Source: JAHFPN01 sp963765745 (GTDB lineage: Bacteria; Pseudomonadota; Alphaproteobacteria; Rhizobiales; Xanthobacteraceae). From it: DNA of 64,000 bases. A model generated the notes under the pieces. The model did not search any database. It worked only from the letters and a program-made list of their open reading frames with translations, and was not told where the DNA came from. Below are positions 9,711 to 18,726 of the stretch, piece after piece. Every line of letters begins with the position of its first letter. Positions within the stretch are counted from its first letter, which is position 1. The stretch is taken from positions 140,229 through 204,228 of the forward strand of contig CAVXXM010000013.1 in the NCBI GenBank assembly GCA_963765745.1, read 5' to 3'. Position numbers and translations under genes: made by a program.

Positions 9711-9726
9711 GTAACTGATTGGTTAC
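9711..9726. promoter_or_regulatory. Inverted repeat, candidate TetR-family operator
   Basis: GTAAC (9711-9715) and GTTAC (9722-9726) form a perfect inverted repeat with a six-base spacer. It sits in the 104-base gap between the end of the TetR gene and the start of the Gfo/Idh run, about 50 bases before that gene. Size and symmetry suit a TetR dimer; the link to the adjacent regulator is inferred from position. Confidence 0.45.
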
Positions 9727-9766
9727 AAGTGCATCACGGCTCGCAAATGCCGTCAAGACCGGCGGG

Positions 9767-10429
9767 TCACGGCTTCAAATAGGCGAGGACAACCTCGACG
9801 ATGTGCCGACCGCGTGTTTCGAGACTGGCGGGCGTCGCAAGGTCGCGGCCGAAGATCGTGGAGAGCGTGTGCCGGTTCGACATATAGAAGAAGCCGAGTG
9901 CGGCGATGGTGATGTAGAGATCGACCGGATCGATGCCCTCGCGGAACACTTTCTGCCGCGCCCCGCGCTCCAGCAGATCGGCGATCATACCCACGAGCGG
10001 CGAGTGCAGATCGCGGATGCGCTTTGATTTCTTCAGATACGCCGCCCGGTGCAAATTCTCGGTGCCCAGCAGGCTCAGAAACTCCGGGTGGTCGATGAAA
10101 TATTGCCAGGTGAACAGCACGAGTTCGCGCATGCCTTCGACCGGATCCTTGTCCGCGAGCTTCAGCCCCAGCTCGGCCGAGCGGATGCCGGTATAGGCCG
10201 CTTCCAGAACCGCGAGATAGAGCCCCTCCTTGTCGCCGAAGTAGTGATAGATCATCCGCTTGTTGATGCCGGAGCGGCGCGCGATTTCGTCGACGCGCGC
10301 GCCGTCGAGGCCCTTGGTGGTGATCTCTTCGGTGGCCGCGGCGAGGATGACCGCACGCGTGCGTTCGGGATCGCGCGGGCTGTGCGGCGTGCGCTGCGAT
10401 GGCCGGCTGCGGCTGATGCGTGCGTCCAA
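9767..10429 (-). CDS. TetR/AcrR-family transcriptional regulator
   Basis: A 220-residue regulator with an N-terminal helix-turn-helix: the run from TRAVILAAATEEI through KGLDGARVDEIARRSGINKRMIYHYFGDKEGL covers residues of about 24-70 and fits the TetR_N domain closely. The C-terminal half is helical and variable, as expected for ligand binding. It sits between livF and the Gfo/Idh run, all in the same direction, so it may control one or both; a candidate operator lies at 9711-9726. The inducer is unknown. Confidence 0.9.
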   Translation of the reverse strand: MDARISRSRPSQRTPHSPRDPERTRAVILAAATEEITTKGLDGARVDEIARRSGINKRMIYHYFGDKEGLYLAVLEAAYTGIRSAELGLKLADKDPVEGMRELVLFTWQYFIDHPEFLSLLGTENLHRAAYLKKSKRIRDLHSPLVGMIADLLERGARQKVFREGIDPVDLYITIAALGFFYMSNRHTLSTIFGRDLATPASLETRGRHIVEVVLAYLKP

Positions 10430-10461
10430 GGCGGCTTCTCCGGGCTAGCGAGCCTAGCGCG

Positions 10462-11196
10462 TTAGGACGCCGTAGTTCCAGTGGCGTCGGCAACGCGCAG
10501 TCCGATGAGCCGGTCGAGCGTCGCCGCGTCCTGCAACAAATCGCGCGAGCGCGCGCGGTGCACGATTCTTCCGCGCTCGAGCACGATGGCTTGGTCGGTG
10601 AGCGACAAGGCCATCTGCGCATGTTGCTCGATCAGAATGAAGGCGGTTCCCTGCTCCGCGATCATGCGGCGGATCGCGCGGACCAATTCCTCGATAATGA
10701 TAGGGGCGAGGCCCTCGAGCGGCTCGTCCAGCAATAGAAGCGCCGGGTTGGTCATGAGCGCGCGCGCGATCGCCAGCATCTGCTGCTCGCCGCCGGAGAG
10801 CTGATTGCCCTTGGCCTGCCGCCGCTCGGCAATGCGCGGAAAGAGGTCATAGATGCGGGAGAGATCCCAGATTCCGGCCCGTGCCGCGACCGTCAGATTT
10901 TCCTCGACACTGAGCGACGGAAAGATTTCGCGTTCCTGCGCGACCCAGCCGATGCCGAGCCGCGCCCGCCGATAGGGCTGGATGGTGGTAATGTCTTTCC
11001 CGCGCCACAGCATGGCTCCGCGCTTGATGCTGGTATTGCCCATGATGGTGAGAAGGAGCGTCGTCTTGCCGACGCCGTTCCTGCCGAGCACGGCCAGACT
11101 CCCCTGCTCCGGAATCTCGAACGATAGATCGTCCAACACAACAGCATCGCCATAGCCGGCGCGCACGTCCTTGAGAGCGAGCAGCGCGTCAGTCAT
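10462..11196 (-). CDS. livF: Branched-chain amino acid-type ABC transporter ATPase LivF
   Basis: Cytoplasmic ATPase of 244 residues. Walker A is GRNGVGKTT, the signature LSGGEQQ, Walker B LLLLDEP and the H-loop IEQHAQ. The start at 11196 overlaps the livG stop by eight bases (ATGACTGA), so translation is coupled. Length and the short LivF form, without the extra LivG helix, fit. With LivH/M/G it powers uptake of a solute bound by one of the two binding proteins upstream; in catabolic regions such systems often carry aromatic or other acids rather than leucine. Confidence 0.92.
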   Translation of the reverse strand: MTDALLALKDVRAGYGDAVVLDDLSFEIPEQGSLAVLGRNGVGKTTLLLTIMGNTSIKRGAMLWRGKDITTIQPYRRARLGIGWVAQEREIFPSLSVEENLTVAARAGIWDLSRIYDLFPRIAERRQAKGNQLSGGEQQMLAIARALMTNPALLLLDEPLEGLAPIIIEELVRAIRRMIAEQGTAFILIEQHAQMALSLTDQAIVLERGRIVHRARSRDLLQDAATLDRLIGLRVADATGTTAS

Positions 11197-11944
11197 GATG
11201 CGCTCCGCCCAGATAAACCTCGCGCACTCGCGGATCGGCGGCAATCTCCGAGGGCGTGCCCTCGACCAGGATGCGCCCGCCGACCATGACGATGATGCGG
11301 CTCGCGAAGCGGAACACGAGATTCATGTCGTGCTCGATGAACAGCACGGTGATGTCCTGCGAGAGGCCGGCGATCGCCGAGAACAGCTCGGCGCTCTCGT
11401 CCTTCGGCACGCCGGCGGCCGGCTCATCCAGGAGCAGAACTTTGGGCTTGGTGGCGAGCGCGAGCGCGATCTCCAGCAGGCGCTGCTGGCCATAGGCCAG
11501 CTCCCGCGTCGAGCGGTAGCAGACCCTTCCGAGCCCAAGCGAAACAAGGATGCCGTGAGCCTCCTCGACCTCGTCGCGATAGCCGGCAAGCTGGCGCCAC
11601 CAATTGGCAGCCACGTCGCGCCGCTCGCAGACCGCGAGCGTCACCGCCTCGAGCGGCGTGAGATCGGGAAACAGCGTGTTGATCTGGAACGTGCGCACCA
11701 GCCCGCGCTTGACCCGCTGATCGGGGTCGAGAAGCGTGATGTCCTCCTCGCCCAGGAGAATCTGTCCGCGATTGGGCGGCAGCGCACCGGTTATCATGTT
11801 GATGAGCGTGGTCTTGCCGGCGCCGTTCGGGCCGATGAGCGCATAGCGGACGCCGCGCGGCAGATTTATTTCGATGTCCTTGGCGACGACCAGGGAACCG
11901 AAGCTCTTGTCGAGCCCGCGCGTCGATAGAGCCGGCGCGGTCAC
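11189..11944 (-). CDS. livG: Branched-chain amino acid-type ABC transporter ATPase LivG
   Basis: ATPase of 251 residues with Walker A GPNGAGKTT, the LivG-type signature LAYGQQR, Walker B LLLDEPAAG and H-loop FIEHDMN. The GTG start at 11944 overlaps the livM TGA (GTGA), which decides the start against a longer open frame reaching 12466. Partner of LivF in the same transporter. Confidence 0.92.
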   Translation of the reverse strand: MTAPALSTRGLDKSFGSLVVAKDIEINLPRGVRYALIGPNGAGKTTLINMITGALPPNRGQILLGEEDITLLDPDQRVKRGLVRTFQINTLFPDLTPLEAVTLAVCERRDVAANWWRQLAGYRDEVEEAHGILVSLGLGRVCYRSTRELAYGQQRLLEIALALATKPKVLLLDEPAAGVPKDESAELFSAIAGLSQDITVLFIEHDMNLVFRFASRIIVMVGGRILVEGTPSEIAADPRVREVYLGGAHHD

Positions 11945-12939
11945 GGTGCGCTTCTCCGGAAGAGGGACGCGAACTTGGCAAGACCGCCGAGAATGCCGTT
12001 GGGCAAGAATATCACCACGGCGACCAGGAGCAGGCCGATCCAGAAATACCAATATTGCGGGTTGATGCCGGAAAACTGATCGCGTGCCACCATGAAAATG
12101 ATCGCGCCGATCAAGCCGCCATAGAGCCGGCCGGCACCTCCCAGGACCAGAATGACAACAACGTCGGCCGAGCGTTGGAAGTCGATGACGCCGAGCGACG
12201 CGGTCGAGGTCGTTTGCGTGAGCAGCGCGCCGGCGAGGCCCGCGATCGCAGCAGAGATCGTATAGACCTTGCGGATATGCGCGCGGCTCGGCGCGCCGAT
12301 CGCCGGCATGCGGACGGGATTCTCGCGGATGCCGCGCAAGGCCAGTCCGAATGGCGAATGGATGAGCCTTCGCGCCACCAGGAAAGTCAGAAAGAGAAGG
12401 ATGAGCGAATAAGTATAGGCCGTGTAGCCATAGAGATCGAAACGAAAGTAATTGAGAATTGGCCACATGCGCACGCCCTGCAAGCCGTCGGCGCCGCCGG
12501 TCAGCCAGCTCGCCTTGTTGGCGACCTCATGCAGCAGAAGCCCAAGCCCGAGCGTGATCATGATCAACGCGAGATGACGGAAACGCGCGATGATGAAGCT
12601 CATGGCATAACCCATGATCGCCGAGAGCGCCGCAGCAACGACGAGCCCAGATAACGGTTCGCCCCAGACGAATTTGGAGAAAATGCCCGCCGTGTACGCT
12701 CCGAGCCCGAAGAACGCCGCATGGCCGAGCGAGACGATTCCCGCATATCCGAGAATCAGATCGAGCGACAGCGCGAACAGTGCAGTGATGGCGATCTGAC
12801 TCGCCAGCGAAAGATGGTTTGGGAACAGGAAGAAGGGCAGCAGCGTCGCGAGCCAAAAGGCGATCTCGCTCGGCCGCCAGCGGCTCTGCGACTTCAGGTA
12901 TTCGTGCGGCCCGGCGACCGCGTCAGGGAGGGCGGTCAT
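11941..12939 (-). CDS. livM: Branched-chain amino acid-type ABC permease LivM
   Basis: Membrane permease of 332 residues with 8-9 hydrophobic helices. The LivM hallmark is the N-terminal block ALSLDLILGYAGIVSLGHAAFFGLGAY, and the EAA-like loop appears at GIRENPVRMPAIG. It is three bases downstream of livH and overlaps livG at its 3' end. It forms the membrane channel with LivH. Confidence 0.93.
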   Translation of the reverse strand: MTALPDAVAGPHEYLKSQSRWRPSEIAFWLATLLPFFLFPNHLSLASQIAITALFALSLDLILGYAGIVSLGHAAFFGLGAYTAGIFSKFVWGEPLSGLVVAAALSAIMGYAMSFIIARFRHLALIMITLGLGLLLHEVANKASWLTGGADGLQGVRMWPILNYFRFDLYGYTAYTYSLILLFLTFLVARRLIHSPFGLALRGIRENPVRMPAIGAPSRAHIRKVYTISAAIAGLAGALLTQTTSTASLGVIDFQRSADVVVILVLGGAGRLYGGLIGAIIFMVARDQFSGINPQYWYFWIGLLLVAVVIFLPNGILGGLAKFASLFRRSAP

Positions 12940-12942
12940 GGC

Positions 12943-13806
12943 CTAGCGTTTCCCAAACAGGCCGGCCGGCCGCCACATCAAGAGGGTGACCATGACGAGA
13001 TAGATCAGGAACGCGCCGAGCTCGGGGACATAGTACTTGCCGGCCACGTCGCTGATGCCGAGCAGCATCGCGGCCACGAATGATCCGCCGATGGAGCCGA
13101 GGCCGCCTACCGCCACCACGATCAGCACGTAAATCAGATACGTGAAGGCAAACTGAGGATCGAGCCCGATAATCTCGATAGCAAGCGCGCCACCCAGGCC
13201 GGCGAGCCCGCTGCCGAGCGCGAACGTCAAGGCGAAGACACCTTCGACATTGATGCCGAGCCCGCGCGCCATGCGCTGGTTATCGACCGCCGCGCGCACC
13301 CGGGCACCGAAGCGGGTGTATTCAAGGGTAAGGACAAGGATGATCGTGATCGCGAGTGCAACGCCGACCAGGAACAGCCGATAGACGGCGAAGCTCACGC
13401 CCATGAACGAGACGGAGCCGCGCAGATAGGACGGCACCGTCACTGCCTGCTGGACGGTGCCGTAGATGTAAGCCGCGATCGCCACCGACATGAAAACAAT
13501 GCCGATAGTGAGCAACACCTGATCAAGTTCGTTGGCGCGGTATAGCCGGCGGAAAAGCGTCCGCTCAAGCGCGACGCTGACCAAAGCCGCCGCCAGAAAT
13601 GCGATCGGGAGCGTCGCGAAGAACGGCCACCCGGCTTGCTGCACCAGCGTTACGCTGACATAGCCGCCGAGCATGGCGAAGGCGCAGTGCGCCAGGTTGA
13701 CGAAATTCATCATCCCCAGCGTCACCGAGAGCCCGACCGAAAGCAGGAACAGGAGCATCCCGTACGCGAACCCGTCGAACAGGACGCCCACAAAGGGGCC
13801 GATCAT
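12943..13806 (-). CDS. livH: Branched-chain amino acid-type ABC permease LivH
   Basis: Membrane permease of 287 residues. The family block VGLSVTLGMMNFVNLAHCAFAMLGGY is near the N-terminus, followed by VRAAVDNQRMARGLGIN as the cytoplasmic loop contacting the ATPase. It lies 45 bases after the first binding protein and three before livM. Confidence 0.93.
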   Translation of the reverse strand: MIGPFVGVLFDGFAYGMLLFLLSVGLSVTLGMMNFVNLAHCAFAMLGGYVSVTLVQQAGWPFFATLPIAFLAAALVSVALERTLFRRLYRANELDQVLLTIGIVFMSVAIAAYIYGTVQQAVTVPSYLRGSVSFMGVSFAVYRLFLVGVALAITIILVLTLEYTRFGARVRAAVDNQRMARGLGINVEGVFALTFALGSGLAGLGGALAIEIIGLDPQFAFTYLIYVLIVVAVGGLGSIGGSFVAAMLLGISDVAGKYYVPELGAFLIYLVMVTLLMWRPAGLFGKR

Positions 13807-13851
13807 GAATAGACCCGCACCGTCAGCCGCTCCCCTACCCGTTCCGGCTTT

Positions 13852-15038
13852 TTAGTTGGTCTTCATGCGCGCCTTTACAGGATCCTTCACGTTCTCGACC
13901 TTGTCGAACTCGACGTTGCGCAACTGCCCGCCGACCTTCTCCACCCGGCGGATATTGATGGTCTGGACGATGTCGCGGGTCTCCGGATCGATCAGATCGG
14001 CCCGCGCGGGCTGTCCCATTTCATGCCCTTGGCCGCGGTGATCAGCGCTTCGCCATCGGTCTTGCCGCTGGTCTTCTTCAGCGCCTCGTAGATCAGGTGC
14101 ATGCCGTCATAACCGCCGATCGAGAAGATGTCGGGGTTGCGTCCGTAGGCATCGTTATAGGCCTTCACGAACTCCTTGTTCTTCGCGAGATTGAGATTGT
14201 AGTCATAGTGCGCGGCGGTGATGATGCCGAACGGCAACATCGCCCATGCTCTTCAACGCAGATTCGTCGGCGAGCTACGTCCTGTCCGAGGATTTTCGAT
14301 CTTGGTCGGATCGATGCCGCGCTCGGCGAGCGCCTTGCCGATTGCGGCCGGCTGCGCGCCGCCTGGAATCCAGATGTAGATCGCTTCCGGATTGAGGTCC
14401 TTGGCGCGCTGAACGAAGGCCGAGAAATCAGGATTGGCCACCGGGAACCGTACCGAGCCTACGATCTCGCCACCGGCTTCCTTGAAGCCGAGGTGGAACG
14501 CGCCTTCGGCGTCATGGCCGGGGCCATAGTCGGAGACCATAGTGTAGACTTTTTTGATGCCGCCTTTTTTGACCGCCCAGGTGCCGAGCGTCTGGTTCAG
14601 CATCGGCGTCGTCACCGAAGTGCGCGCCATGTAGGGCGACTTCATCGTGATGATCGAGGTCGCGGCGTTCATGATGACGGTGAACTTCTTGGCTTCCGCC
14701 GAGACGTCGCCAACCGCAAGTGCATTAGGCGTGAGGATCAGGCCGGTAATGATATCCACGTTATCGCGAGTGACGAGTTCCTGCGCGAGGCGCTTGGCCA
14801 CGTCGGGCGCGATGCCGCCGCTGTCCTTGCGGATGATCTCGATCTTCTTGCCGGCGACCGTGTCGCCAAACTGCTTCATATAGAGCTTGATCGCATTGTC
14901 CATCTGCGTGGCTGTATCGGCGAACTGGCCCGAATACGGCAGGATCAATCCAATCTTGATCGGCTGCTGGGCGCTCGCCGGCATGGCGGTGAAGAGCGCG
15001 GCGGCGAGGCCGGCAAGTGCAATCAAGACTTTGCGCAT
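13852..15038 (-). pseudogene. Liv-type ABC substrate-binding protein 1, several frame breaks near the 3' end
   Basis: Periplasmic leucine-binding-like receptor. The start at 15038 follows AAGGAG and opens a signal peptide (MRKVLIALAGLAAALF, cleavage near SAQQ). The intact frame covers GLILPYSGQFADTATQMDN and most of the two-lobed fold, to near 14,295. Between about 13,990 and 14,295 at least three or four indels interrupt it; pieces such as GIITAAHYDYN and MKWDSPRGPI continue in other frames and end at 13852. The order matches its paralogue immediately upstream piece by piece, so the protein is probably whole in the real genome. Binds the solute for LivHMGF. Confidence 0.8.
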
Positions 15039-15079
15039 CGTATTTCTCCTTAAATCCACAGGACCCATTGCATGGACGA

Positions 15080-15105
15080 ACGGGCGGCCGCGATAGGCCG
15101 CCCGT
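15080..15105. terminator. Intercistronic stem-loop between the two Liv-type binding-protein genes
   Basis: ACGGGCGGCC (15080-15089) pairs with GGCCGCCCGT (15096-15105) around six bases. A T run follows on the plus strand side (15111-15115), whereas both flanking genes read leftward, so it is better seen as an intergenic processing or stabilising hairpin. Confidence 0.6.
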
Positions 15106-15131
15106 CCGAATTTTTCTTCAGATCCGGCGGC

Positions 15132-16313
15132 TCACTTCTTCATCGCGGCCTTTACCGGATCCTTGACGTTTTCAACCTTGTCGAACTCGACATTGACGAG
15201 GTTGTTGCCGACTTTCTGGACGCGACGAATGTAGATCGTCTCGACGACGTCGCGCGTCTCCGGGTCGATCGACATCGGACCGCGCGGGCTGGTCCACTTC
15301 ATGCCTTTGGCCGCAGCGATGAGCGAGGGCCCGTCGGTCTTGCCGCCGGCCTTCTTCAGCGCCTCGTAGATGAGGTGCATGCCGTCATAGCCGCCGACGG
15401 CGAAGAAATCCGGGTTGCGCTTGAACTCCGCGTTGAACGCGGCGACGAACGCCTTGTTCACCGGATTGTTGAGATTGTAGTCGTAGTGCCAGGCGCTGAT
15501 GCGGCCGATGGCGATATCGCCAATGCTCTTCAGCGCCTGCTCATCGACCGGCTCGCCGGTGCTCAGGATCTTGATCTTGTCGGATCGATGCCGCGCTCCG
15601 CGAACGCCTTGCCGAGCGCCGCGGGCTGCGCGCCGCCGGGAATGAAGACAAAGATCAATTCCGGATTGAGGTCCTTGGCGCGCTGCACGAAGGCGGAAAA
15701 ATCCGGATTGGCGAGCGGCATACGCACCGAGCCGACGATCTCGCCGCCGGCGGCCTTGAACGCGGTTTGGAAGGACTGCTCCGCGTCATGGCCTGGCCCG
15801 AAATCCGCGACCATGGTGTAGGCCTTCTTGATTCCGTTCTTGGCCGCCCACTGGGCGATGGTTTGGCCGATCATCGGCAGGGTCATCGAGGTGCGGGTAG
15901 CGAAGTCGGATTTCGTGGTGATGATCGAAGTCGCCGCGTTCATGATCACCATGAACTTCTTCGCCTCGGCCGATACGTCGGCGACGGCCAGCGCCTCCGG
16001 CGTCAGCGCAAAACCGGCGAGGATGTCGACGCCGTCGCGCACGACCAGCTCCTGCGCAAGCCGCTTGGCGACGTCCGGGTTCGGGCCGCCGGTGTCCTTG
16101 CGGATGATCTCGATCTTCTTGCCGGCAACGGTGTCGCCGTGCTGCTTCATGTAGAGCTTGATGCCGTTGTCGATCTGCGCCGAGGTATCGGCGAACTGGC
16201 CCGAAAAGGCCATGATCACGCCAATCTTGACGGTGCCCTGCGCGGCCGCCGGCGTGACGGCGAGCAGCGCTGCGGTGGCGAGACCGCCAAGGCCGACGAA
16301 GCAGTTTCTTCAT
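15132..16313 (-). pseudogene. Liv-type ABC substrate-binding protein 2, two frame breaks
   Basis: A second leucine-binding-like receptor, closely similar to its downstream neighbour. The start at 16313 has GGAGG upstream. An extra base near 16303 splits MKKL from the FVGLGGLATAALLAV signal peptide. The frame then runs through IGVIMAFSGQFADTSAQID to GIDPT, where a C is missing near 15583 (the paralogue has DPTKI). It resumes as KILSTGEPVDEQALKSIGD and ends MKK at 15132. About 393 residues when repaired. First gene of the Liv run; the tandem pair may widen ligand range. Confidence 0.82.
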
Positions 16314-16495
16314 GGAATTCCTCCCTAAGCGTCGTTCTTTCGAGCGATTTTTTTGAACGGTACTGACGCCGGGCGGCGGCGTCAAATTAAGGCTGGGTTA
16401 GGCCCGGGCTACGCCAAAGCCCATGAATAGCTGCGAGTTTCCTGCCCACGCGCCGGCCCGCCGGTGGGCATTCGGGGAGTATCGCCCCGGCATGC
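16314..16495. other. Intergenic region before the Liv-type operon, with small hairpins
   Basis: The 182-base gap between the luciferase-like gene and binding protein 2, which read in the same direction. TGCCCAC (16443-16449) pairs with GTGGGCA (16464-16470), and a CGGGG/CCCCG stem lies at about 16474-16490 just after the upstream stop. These could end the luciferase-like transcript; the remaining part must hold the promoter of the Liv run, which I cannot place. Confidence 0.35.
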
Positions 16496-17542
16496 CTATT
16501 CGGCGGCAGTGGTGTGGGTTGTCGCGAAGGCCGGCATCACCTCGCGAGCAAGCAACTCTGCCGAGCGCAGCGACTCATCGAACGTCATGTCGCCGAAGGC
16601 AAGCCAGGAGACGAGATAGTTGATCCCGGTCTCCTTGATCTCGTCGGCCACGTATTTCCGGACCGTGTCCGGCGAACCGGCAATGCCGTTGCCCTTGGCA
16701 ACCAGCTCGTCGAACGTCGGCGGATAGAGCCCGGCAATAATCGGGAATTCCACATCCACATCGACGCCGTGCCGCTGCCAGAGCCAAGTGAAGCTGTTGC
16801 GCCAGCGCGGATAGGCGCGGCGCGCGATGCGCTGGGCTTCTTCGTCCGTTTCGGCCACGACCACATGGCGGGTGACGCCCATACACATGTTGTCCAGGTT
16901 CTTGCCGAGTCTCTTTCGCTCGGCGCGGTAGCGATCGATGATCGCACGGACGCCCGGCCGATGTCCGAGCGTCACAATGTGCACGTCGTTGGCCGCGGGC
17001 CACATCGCGCTGTCGGGAAACGCGGTTCCGTACCATAGCGGTGGGTGCGGCCGCTGCAGCGGGCGCAGCACCATGGGCACATTCTTGTAGCGGTAGAATT
17101 TTCCCTCGAAGGTCAACTCGTCGGAAGCCAGACCCTTCATCAACACCTGAAAGGCCTCGTGATACATCGGCTGGGTTTTGCCGAAATCGACCCCGTAGAA
17201 TTCGGTCTCGTAATGCGAGACGCCCTTGCCGACGCCGAGCTGGAAGCGCCCGCCACTCATCTGATCGAGCATGCAGACTTCTTCGATCAACCGGAGCGGA
17301 TTGTACAAAGGCAAAGTGAAGACGAGCGGACCGAACAGGATGCGCTGGGTGCGCTGGGCGACCGCCGAGAGATAGATGCCGGGAGAGGCGGCGCAGCCGA
17401 GCGTCGTCGAGTGATGTTCGGCGACGTGGTAGCCATGGAGGCCAAGGCGATCATAGGCTTCCGCGAGACGCAGCCGGTCGGCGAAGTGCTGGTCGAGCGG
17501 CCTGCCCGGATGATCCATGTGATCGAACACGCCGAACTTCAT
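16496..17542 (-). CDS. LLM-class flavin-dependent monooxygenase (luciferase-like)
   Basis: Bacterial-luciferase-like TIM barrel of 348 residues using reduced FMN. The start at 17542 gives MKFGVFDHMDHPGRP; the upstream extension has no family match. Typical blocks are HGYHVAEHHSTTLG, the YNPLRLIEEVCMLDQMSGGRFQLGVGKG segment and GSPDTVRKYVADEI near the C-terminus. It lies 46 bases after an orphan tctC gene in the same direction. The organic substrate is unknown; a second, different LLM protein sits at 21,526. Confidence 0.9.
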   Translation of the reverse strand: MKFGVFDHMDHPGRPLDQHFADRLRLAEAYDRLGLHGYHVAEHHSTTLGCAASPGIYLSAVAQRTQRILFGPLVFTLPLYNPLRLIEEVCMLDQMSGGRFQLGVGKGVSHYETEFYGVDFGKTQPMYHEAFQVLMKGLASDELTFEGKFYRYKNVPMVLRPLQRPHPPLWYGTAFPDSAMWPAANDVHIVTLGHRPGVRAIIDRYRAERKRLGKNLDNMCMGVTRHVVVAETDEEAQRIARRAYPRWRNSFTWLWQRHGVDVDVEFPIIAGLYPPTFDELVAKGNGIAGSPDTVRKYVADEIKETGINYLVSWLAFGDMTFDESLRSAELLAREVMPAFATTHTTAAE

Positions 17543-17588
17543 CGAACGCCTCCGATGGCCCGATTGCGCACCGCCGTGCAAACCAGCG

Positions 17589-18558
17589 CTACTCGATCTG
17601 CGGAATGCCGAGATCGCGGATCAGGGCCTGCGCCTCGGCCGTGGTCTCGGCGATCACCTTGGCGAATTCGGCCGGGCGTCGAGGAGATCGCAATCACTCC
17701 GGTCTTCTCGATCACGGATTTGAACTCGGCCGAAGCGACCGCCTCGGCGACGCGCTTGCTCAGGAGTTCGATGACCGGCTGCGGCACGCCGGAGGCGGCG
17801 CACACGCCCCACCAGCCGTAGTTTACGATCGGCGTCCCCTGCTCCTTCAGCGTCGGCACTTCCGGCGCGACCGCAAGGCGCTCGGGGCTGGTCATGCCGA
17901 TGATCTTGAGGCGCTTGGCTTGGTAGAGCGGGATGGTGTTGGCGAGCGGGCCGACCATGAAGTCGAGGCGGCCGGCGACCATTTCCTGCAGCGCCGGGCC
18001 GGTGCCGCGGTGCGTGATGGCGGTCATCTGGATGCCCGCGACCTTCTCGAGCTGCTTGGCGAGCAACTCGGTCACCGAGCCGGGGCCGATGACGCCGTAA
18101 TTGAGCACGCCGGGCTTGGTCTTCGCGTAGGCGATGAATTCCCGGAGGTTGTTCGCCGGCAGCTCGTTGCCGATGGCGAAAGCGTAGAACGCCTTCTGCA
18201 CCAGCGAGACCGGCGCCAGATCCGCGAGCTTGTAGTTTACCTTCTTGTAGAGGAACGTGTTGATCGGATCGATGTAGGAGCACAGCAGCAGCGTGTGCCC
18301 GTCGCGCGGCTGCGACAAAAGATCGGTGACCGCAAGCTGGCCGGCGGCGCCGGGCTTGTTCTCGACGATGACGTTCTGACCGAGCGAGACTTTCAGCTTC
18401 TCGGCGATGATGCGCGCCGGGATGTCGCTCGGGCCGCCGGCGGGAAAGCCGACGACGATGCGGACCGTCCGATTTGGGAAAGTGCCCTGGGCCAGAGCTT
18501 GGCTATTGATGGCAAAGGCGGCGATAGCGAAAGCGATAGTCGGTAAAATACGAAACAC
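17589..18558 (-). CDS. TctC/Bug-family solute-binding protein, one frame break near the C-terminus
   Basis: Periplasmic receptor of about 322 residues. The GTG start at 18558 follows GGAGG and gives the signal peptide VFRILPTIAFAIAAFAI, with cleavage after ALAQ. Family core: VRIVVGFPAGGPSDIPARII, VENKPGAAGQLAVTDLL and THRGTGPALQEMVAG. An extra C near 17675 shifts SSTPG out of frame; the repaired end reads EFAKVIAETTAEAQALIRDLG and stops at 17589. No TctA/TctB is adjacent, so it either shares a permease elsewhere or acts as a sensor. Divergent from the kdgD-like gene. Confidence 0.85.
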
Positions 18559-18726
18559 TGGAGTCCTCCCTGTCGCCCGAGGCTGCGCTTGGCGCACTCT
18601 TGCTCGTCGCATTTTTCGTGCCGGGCCAGGATCATCATATGTCATAAGTTCTCCGGCCGCGACCAACGCAGTGCGTGCGCAAGATGGGCAATTGCCCCTT
18701 CGAGCGGACCGCGAGAGAACCATTCG

